From: 2-02-FULL-66-22 sp964576535
Lineage (GTDB): Bacteria > Methylomirabilota > Methylomirabilia > Methylomirabilales > 2-02-FULL-66-22
Assembly: GCA_964576535.1 (NCBI GenBank)
Contig: CAZNWB010000026.1
Span: forward strand, 1 to 39,378
Direction of reading: 5' to 3'
DNA: 39,378 nucleotides
The translations under genes and the position numbers were made by a program. Position 1 is the first letter of the stretch; each line of letters opens with the position of its first letter. A model generated the notes under the pieces. It was not told where the DNA came from, ran no database searches, and worked only from the letters and a program-made list of their open reading frames with translations. Shown piece by piece: positions 36,301-39,378 of the stretch.

Positions 36301-36755
36301 TCAGCACCAAGAACGGCGACCGGATGGCCTTCGTCACGCTGGAGGATCTGGCCGGGACAGTGGAGGCGGTGGTCTTCCCGGACCTGTACCGATCCAGCAT
36401 GCTGCACCTGGCGAAGGATTCCGCGGTCCTGGTGAAGGGCCAGGTGGACATCGGCGAGGAGACCGTCAAGCTCCTGCTGAGCGAAGTGCAACCCCTGACC
36501 CTGCCGGGCGAGGACGGCCTCCCGCTGGTCGAGGTTACGCTGGCGGGCGATGCCGCCAGTTCAGAGGGACTGCGGCGGCTGAAGGCGCTGCTGCAAGCGC
36601 ATCCGGGGGGATCGCCTCTGCGTCTGCACATCGCGCTGCCCGAGGGTGGCCAAGTCACCATTGCTCCGCCGCTGTCGCTTTCTGTGGCGGCGGACGACGA
36701 GCTGCGCCGGGCGTTGGAGGCGGAGTTCGGCGCGGACTGTCTGCGCATGGGATGA
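33321..36755 (+). CDS. dnaE: DNA polymerase III alpha subunit (DnaE)
   Basis: The 1144-residue catalytic subunit of the replicase. The PHP domain opens with FVHLHLHTQYSLLDGACQ, and TDHGN, an H-x-H set and later metal ligands look complete, so PHP may still bind metal. The polymerase active site is PDMDIDF with D401 and D403 at the same numbers as in E. coli DnaE. GPGRGSAAGSLVAYSLGIT, the finger region and a helix-hairpin-helix/OB tail (VKLGVMVAAVKEISTKNGDR about 985-1060) follow. Length is as in E. coli (about 1160). The ATG sits 20 bases after GAGGACTGAGGG. Followed by accA, an order also known from E. coli. Confidence 0.98.
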   Translation: MPRADFVHLHLHTQYSLLDGACQLDKLMAKAKEFRMPALAMTDHGNLFGAVDFYALANREGIKPIIGCEVYIAPGSRFERTPQDGQYEGANHLTLLVRDMAGYKNLIKLVTAGYIEGFYYKPRIDRELFAQHAKGLLALSGCLNSEFCHALLAKDEAKASETARWYMDVLGRENLYLEIQDHGLADQRTVNQGVVRIAKQLGLPMVATNDVHYLNAGDAKPHEVLLCIQTGKTMKDPDHWRFSSNQFYFKSPAEMHTLFAELPEALKNTIAVAERCNLELKFGQILLPKYTVPEGHTLDSYLRTLAEAGLRQRFQNPGPEVVERLNLELTVIEKMGFAGYFLVVWDFISFAKSRGIPVGPGRGSAAGSLVAYSLGITNIDPLRYGLLFERFLNPERISMPDMDIDFCYERRGEVIEYVTRKYGEENVSQIITFGTLGAKAVIRDVARAMGMTYADGDKIAKMVPNTLNITLEDALRDSAPLREAAEKRPEVTELMETAKVLEGLTRHASTHAAGVVISNEPLIEHLPLYKGAKGEITTQYAMGAIERIGLLKMDFLGLRTLTVIANTVKLIQESRGIRLDMDQIPLDDATTYHLLGEAKTFGVFQLESTGMRDLLRQLHPNRIEDIIALVALYRPGPMQLIPDFIERKHGRTKVVYDHPLMEEILKDTYGIMVYQEQVMRIASDLAGFSMGEADILRRAMGKKNPELMAEQRKKFLDGAAGHGVPERKAERIFGFMEQFAGYGFNKSHSAAYALIAYQTAYLKANYSVEFMAALLTSEMADTDKIVKYIEECRAMGIEVLPPDVQESSNNFTVVGDKICFGLVAVKNVGEAAIQSILAARRQQGRLRDLFDFCERVDLRLVNKRVIESLIKCGAFDSLGARRAQLMAVVDKAMEAASAAQRDRAHGQVSLLDVLSSGGGAPRQGGALPDLPEWDRSKLLAGEKETLGFYVTGHPLAEHRGLIARYTTATTEGLASLPDKSTVKLGVMVAAVKEISTKNGDRMAFVTLEDLAGTVEAVVFPDLYRSSMLHLAKDSAVLVKGQVDIGEETVKLLLSEVQPLTLPGEDGLPLVEVTLAGDAASSEGLRRLKALLQAHPGGSPLRLHIALPEGGQVTIAPPLSLSVAADDELRRALEAEFGADCLRMG

Positions 36756-36764
36756 AAAGCCGAT

Positions 36765-36876
36765 AGGGACAGCGACAGCCCCTCGATTCCGCCCAGGCGG
36801 GACTCGGGGCCCCGAGCAGGGCCGAGGGGGGACAGCGAGGGAGAAGCCGCTGTCGGACATCGCTGTCGAGGGGTTT
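36765..36876. repeat. GACAGCGA repeat region between dnaE and accA
   Basis: GACAGCGA occurs at 36768-36775 and 36831-36838, and its reverse complement TCGCTGTC at 36860-36867. CTCGGGGCCCCGAG (36803-36816) is a perfect 14-base palindrome in the middle. Another local family of intergenic repeats. Confidence 0.55.
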
Positions 36877-36886
36877 GGAGTCCGAG

Positions 36887-37846
36887 ATGGCAACCTACAC
36901 CCTCGAGTTCGAAAAGCCGATCCTGGAGCTGGAGACCAAGATCCAGGAGTTAAAGCAGTTTGCCGAGGTGGAGAAGATGGACTTCTCCGGCGAGATCGTG
37001 CGCCTGGAGCGGAAGGTCGCCCGGCTGCAGGAAGAGATCTTCGCCAACCTCACGCCCTGGCAACGAACCCAGATCGCCCGGCACCCCACCCGTCCCTACG
37101 CCATGGACTACATCCGGCTGATGCTCACCGACTTCATGGAGCTGCACGGCGACCGCGCGTTCTCCGATGACAAGGCGATCGTCGGGGGGTTGGCGCGGCT
37201 GGACGGTATGGCGCTGATCGTCATCGGACACCAGAAGGGACGGGATACCAAGGAAAAGCTGGCGCGCAACTTTGCCATGGCCAACCCCGAGGGCTACCGC
37301 AAGGCCTTGCGCCTGATGAAGCTGGCGGAGAAGTTTGGCAAGCCCGTTCTCACCCTGGTGGACACGCCCGGGGCGTATCCCGGGATCGGCGCCGAGGAAC
37401 GCGGCCAGGCCGAGGCCATTGCGCGGAATCTCCTAGAGATGTCGGAACTCCGGGTCCCCATCGTGGTGGCGATCACGGGGGAAGGGGGGTCGGGAGGCGC
37501 CCTGGGCATCGCCGTGGGGGACGTGGTCTACATGCTGGAGTACGCCATCTACTCCGTGATCTCACCCGAGGGCTGCGCCTCTATCCTGTGGCGGGACCCG
37601 GCCAAGGCCCCCGAGGCGGCGGCGGCCATGGGGATCACGGCCCAGACGCTGAAGCGCCTGAACGTGATCGACGAGATCGTGCCGGAACCCGTGGGCGGGG
37701 CGCACCGGAACCAGCAGGAGATGGTGACGACCCTCAAGGGGTTCCTGGTGAAAACCTTCGAGCGCCTGAATCGGATGCCGGTGGAGGAGTTGGTGGAGCA
37801 GCGGTACCAGAAGTTCCGGCGCATGGGGGTCTTCGAAGAGGGCTAG
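36887..37846 (+). CDS. accA: Acetyl-CoA carboxylase carboxyltransferase alpha subunit
   Basis: A 319-residue cytosolic subunit, the same length as E. coli AccA, that with AccD moves the carboxyl group from biotin to acetyl-CoA in fatty-acid synthesis. An N-terminal helical part (EFEKPILELETKIQELKQFA) is followed by HPTRPYAMDYIRLMLTDFME, DTPGAYPGIGAEERGQAEAI, and the oxyanion-hole loop GEGGSGGALGIAVGD, then MLEYAIYSVISPEGCASILW. The ATG at 36887 has GGAG six bases ahead; an in-frame TTG lies four codons upstream. AccD is not in the window. Confidence 0.98.
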   Translation: MATYTLEFEKPILELETKIQELKQFAEVEKMDFSGEIVRLERKVARLQEEIFANLTPWQRTQIARHPTRPYAMDYIRLMLTDFMELHGDRAFSDDKAIVGGLARLDGMALIVIGHQKGRDTKEKLARNFAMANPEGYRKALRLMKLAEKFGKPVLTLVDTPGAYPGIGAEERGQAEAIARNLLEMSELRVPIVVAITGEGGSGGALGIAVGDVVYMLEYAIYSVISPEGCASILWRDPAKAPEAAAAMGITAQTLKRLNVIDEIVPEPVGGAHRNQQEMVTTLKGFLVKTFERLNRMPVEELVEQRYQKFRRMGVFEEG

Positions 37847-37940
37847 ATCCAGAGTTTCCATGACCCGATCGTGAAGTATCTCCGCCAGGGGGAAAACGGC
37901 CCCCTGTGGCCCGAACGGGAGAGGGCACGGAACCAGCCGG

Positions 37941-37975
37941 CGCCGATTCTCTCTTGATGATCGATCGGCGTTTTT
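37941..37975 (+). terminator. Probable terminator after accA
   Basis: CGCCGAT (37941-37947) pairs with ATCGGCG (37964-37970) across a 16-base loop, then TTTTT (37971-37975). The stem is short but the T run is good. It lies 95 bases past the accA stop and marks the end of the housekeeping block. Confidence 0.5.
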
Positions 37976-38016
37976 CGTCCGTGCCGACGGTTAGTGTAAG
38001 AGCCGGGGTCAACTAA

Positions 38017-38463
38017 ACAACTGCGATAACTGCGCTACGTCCCCTCCTCCCAGAGCGGTTTCCGCCCGATTTCGCCTTCCAACTGACCCGACAGGAGTTC
38101 CAAAACTTGAGATCACAATTTGTGATCTCAAGTTGGGGCGGCCGGCGGTACCCGCCCTATGCCTTTACCGAGCACGGCGTGGCGATGCTCTCCAGCGTCC
38201 TGCACAGCCCCCGAGCTATCCAGGTCAACATCGCCATCATGCGAGCCTTTGTGCGCCTGCGCGAGACGCTGGCCCTCCACAAGGAGTTGGCCTCGCGCTT
38301 GGCGGACCTGGAGCGGAAGATCGCAAGCCACGATGAGGGCATCCAGACCCTGTTCGAGGCCATTCGTCAATTGATGACCCCACCGGAGAAGGGTGGGCGA
38401 TCTATCGGTTTTCGTGTCGAAGAGGCGAGGCCGATGTATCGGGTGCGGAGGCGGCGACGATGA
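38017..38463 (+). pseudogene. ORF6N (KilA-N-related) gene lacking its N-terminus
   Basis: The open frame after a TAA at 38014 has no usable ATG before the homology begins. It reads ERFPPDFAFQLTRQEFQNLR, then SSWGGRRYPPYAFTEHGVAM and IQVNIAIMRAFVRLRETLAL, the second half of the ORF6N domain plus its coiled-coil tail (LMTPPEKGGRSIGF). The first half, usually about 60 residues, is missing. A TTG at 38107 could start a 118-residue stub. ORF6N proteins are phage/plasmid-associated DNA-binding proteins. A 31-base palindrome lies inside the gene (38104-38134). Confidence 0.8.
38104..38134. repeat. 31-base palindrome inside the ORF6N frame
   Basis: AACTTGAGATCACAA, one central T, TTGTGATCTCAAGTT: 15-base perfect arms. 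It encodes part of NLRSQFVISSW. It looks like an operator for a dimeric DNA-binding protein or a recombination site, and might be bound by ORF6N itself; this is inference. Confidence 0.8.
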
Positions 38464-38503
38464 ACGCCGGGAGGTCTCGGCCCATGTTTCCGCGCTTCGC
38501 CCA

Positions 38504-38676
38504 TGTCTGCTGTGCCCTTGTTTCCGTGTCTCCTTGTCTCCGTTTCCCCGATGCTCCGTTTCCCCGATTCCACATTCTGCACTCCGCATTCCGCATTAAG
38601 AGAGGCTGCCAGCTGCTTCCTGTTCCTCGGCTCCCGGCTCTCGGCTCTCCAGGGTCATTCCGCATTCCGCAGTATG
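38504..38676. repeat. Micro-repeat cluster upstream of the toxin-antitoxin pair
   Basis: Short units are repeated in series: TTGTTTCCGTGTCTCCTTGT then CTCCGTTTCCCCGATG with a near-copy, CTCCGCATTCCGCATT with CATTCCGCATTCCGCA, and CGGCTCCCGGCTCTCGGCTC. Units are seven to nine bases. Noncoding by composition. Confidence 0.6.
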
Positions 38677-38685
38677 AAGGAGCCG

Positions 38686-38714
38686 TTGACGCTTGATGAG
38701 ATTGTGGCTATACT
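38686..38714 (+). promoter_or_regulatory. Strong promoter of the Phd/PemK pair
   Basis: TTGACG (38686-38691), a 17-base spacer, and TATACT (38709-38714). Predicted start near 38721, 23 bases ahead of the antitoxin ATG. This is the best promoter match in the window. Confidence 0.8.
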
Positions 38715-38743
38715 TCTGGCCAGAATCGAAGGGAGGGCAACTC

Positions 38744-38971
38744 ATGCGATTCGCCAGCGTAGCCGAGGTCAAGAACCATCTCTCCGCCTACCTCGCCAAG
38801 GCCAAGAAAGACAAGAAGCCGATCGTCGTGACCCATCATGGCAAACCGTATGCCCTGATCCAACCCATTTCCGAGGGGAGTCTGGAGGCACTGGGGTGGG
38901 AGCGACTGGCAGAGCGGCGTCTCCAAGAGGCCTGGGAAGGAGAGGACGATGCCCTCTACGACTACCTATAG
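38744..38971 (+). CDS. Phd/YefM-type antitoxin
   Basis: A 75-residue antitoxin. The N-terminal DNA-binding fold reads MRFASVAEVKNHLSAYLAKA then KKPIVVTHHGKPYALIQPIS, the Phd/YefM pattern (V-x-E-x-K-x-x-L-S-x-x-L...V-T-x-x-G-K-P-x-A). The C-terminal acidic part (LQEAWEGEDDALYDYL) should wrap the toxin. The ATG at 38744 has GGGAGG with good spacing; the frame extends 17 codons upstream across the promoter and was not used. Overlaps the toxin gene by 23 bases. Expected to repress the promoter at 38686. Confidence 0.92.
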   Translation: MRFASVAEVKNHLSAYLAKAKKDKKPIVVTHHGKPYALIQPISEGSLEALGWERLAERRLQEAWEGEDDALYDYL

Positions 38972-39311
38972 ACGTGGTCAGGTGGTGGTGGTCAATGTGC
39001 CGTATACGGATCGGTCGGGGGTCAAGCCCCGGCCGGCGCTGATACTCAGTACCGAGAGGTTCCATCGGGACCTGCCGGACGTGATCGTCTGTCCGATCAG
39101 CAGTCAGCCCCGGTTCTATCGTCGCCCCGGCCCGGGGGACTGTCCGCTGCGGAACTGGCCATCCGTTGGGCTCCGACACCCCAGTACAGTGCGCGTCTCC
39201 AAGATCCTTGCCGTGGACAAGCAAATCGTGAAACGAACCCTGGGCTCGCTTTCCGGCCCGGACCTCGCTCGCGTCGAGGCGACCGTTCGGCAAGCTCTGG
39301 ACCTCACCTGA
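38949..39311 (+). CDS. PemK/MazF family toxin
   Basis: A 120-residue type II toxin of the PemK/MazF/CcdB superfamily, mostly mRNA endoribonucleases. It starts YRRGQVVVVNVPYTDRSGVK then PRPALILST, the usual R-G-x-V-x-x-x-x-x-P-x-x-x-x-x-G-x-x-R-P-x-L-V start. DVIVCPISSQPRFY and STVRVSKILAVDKQIVKRTL GSL-type sequence follow, with R and S/T at the expected catalytic places. Translation start AAGGAGAGGACGATG lies inside the antitoxin gene, so the pair is coupled. Pairing with a Phd rather than MazE antitoxin is common. Confidence 0.92.
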   Translation: MPSTTTYRRGQVVVVNVPYTDRSGVKPRPALILSTERFHRDLPDVIVCPISSQPRFYRRPGPGDCPLRNWPSVGLRHPSTVRVSKILAVDKQIVKRTLGSLSGPDLARVEATVRQALDLT

Positions 39312-39317
39312 TTCCTT

Positions 39318-39378
39318 CCGCGCCCCCGTCTCTCCCGTTCCCGACCCTTCGACCCTGCGACTCTTTGACCCTTCGACC
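39318..39378. repeat. GACCCTTCGACC micro-repeat at window end
   Basis: CCCGACCCTTCGACCCTGCG, then ACTCTTTGACCCTTCGACC, a seven-to-eleven-base unit repeated. It is cut by the window edge. Same style as the other repeat clusters. Confidence 0.55.

Noticed and set aside
33225..36491. Very long open frame antisense to dnaE (about 1088 residues)
   Set aside because: High third-position GC in dnaE leaves the opposite strand open. The peptide is rich in H, R, V, L, D and shows no known motif, while dnaE is unmistakable.

Overview
The window is a high-GC bacterial chromosome segment (a scaffold with two 100-base N gaps at 16263-16362 and 17982-18081). It carries core housekeeping genes, a SUF-only Fe-S assembly operon with SufU, 7Fe and 2x[4Fe-4S] ferredoxins, and many intergenic micro-repeats. 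This suggests an uncultured deep lineage of the Methylomirabilota/Rokubacteria, NC10 or Deltaproteobacteria kind. That placement is inference from gene style only; there is no rRNA or other decisive marker.

1-5660 (+): the end of sufB, then sufC-sufD-sufS-sufU, a SufT-like DUF59 gene, and three redox genes (7Fe ferredoxin, Rieske ferredoxin, 2x[4Fe-4S] ferredoxin). 6021-8706: a cation diffusion facilitator (+) converging on an ArsB/NhaD-type permease (-).

13222-8899 (-): the most interesting unit. A sigma70-type promoter is followed at once by a leader RNA with the hallmarks of a yybP-ykoY manganese riboswitch and a perfect terminator that competes with the aptamer P1 stem. Downstream lie a DksA/TraR-like zinc-finger gene, a TerC/Alx-family membrane gene, ExoD, a DoxX-like protein and an M50 protease with CBS domains.

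13405-24000: accessory region with glgB and decayed neighbours (glycosyltransferase tail, GH63-like glucosidase tail, two ghost copies of the yihY 3' end, a possible IS110 remnant). It also holds a LapA-domain gene, yihY, a predicted two-gene toxin-antitoxin pair with DUF2283, an MliC-like lipoprotein, a lipoprotein alpha/beta hydrolase, DedA, DUF421 and a DegP/HtrA-like protease.

24007-37846 (+): housekeeping block with a DHH-CBS-poly(A) polymerase-type tRNA nucleotidyltransferase, tandem PilZ protein, M50 protease, trpS, guaB, guaA, YbaK-type deacylase, dnaE and accA. 38017-39311: a decayed ORF6N gene and a Phd/PemK toxin-antitoxin pair with its own strong promoter.

Several families of heptad-like or palindromic intergenic repeats (GTTGTCR, CTTGGCG, CCCTCTCCCC, GACAGCGA, AATCCAAA and others) sit between genes throughout. 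I found no tRNA, rRNA, CRISPR array or intact insertion sequence.
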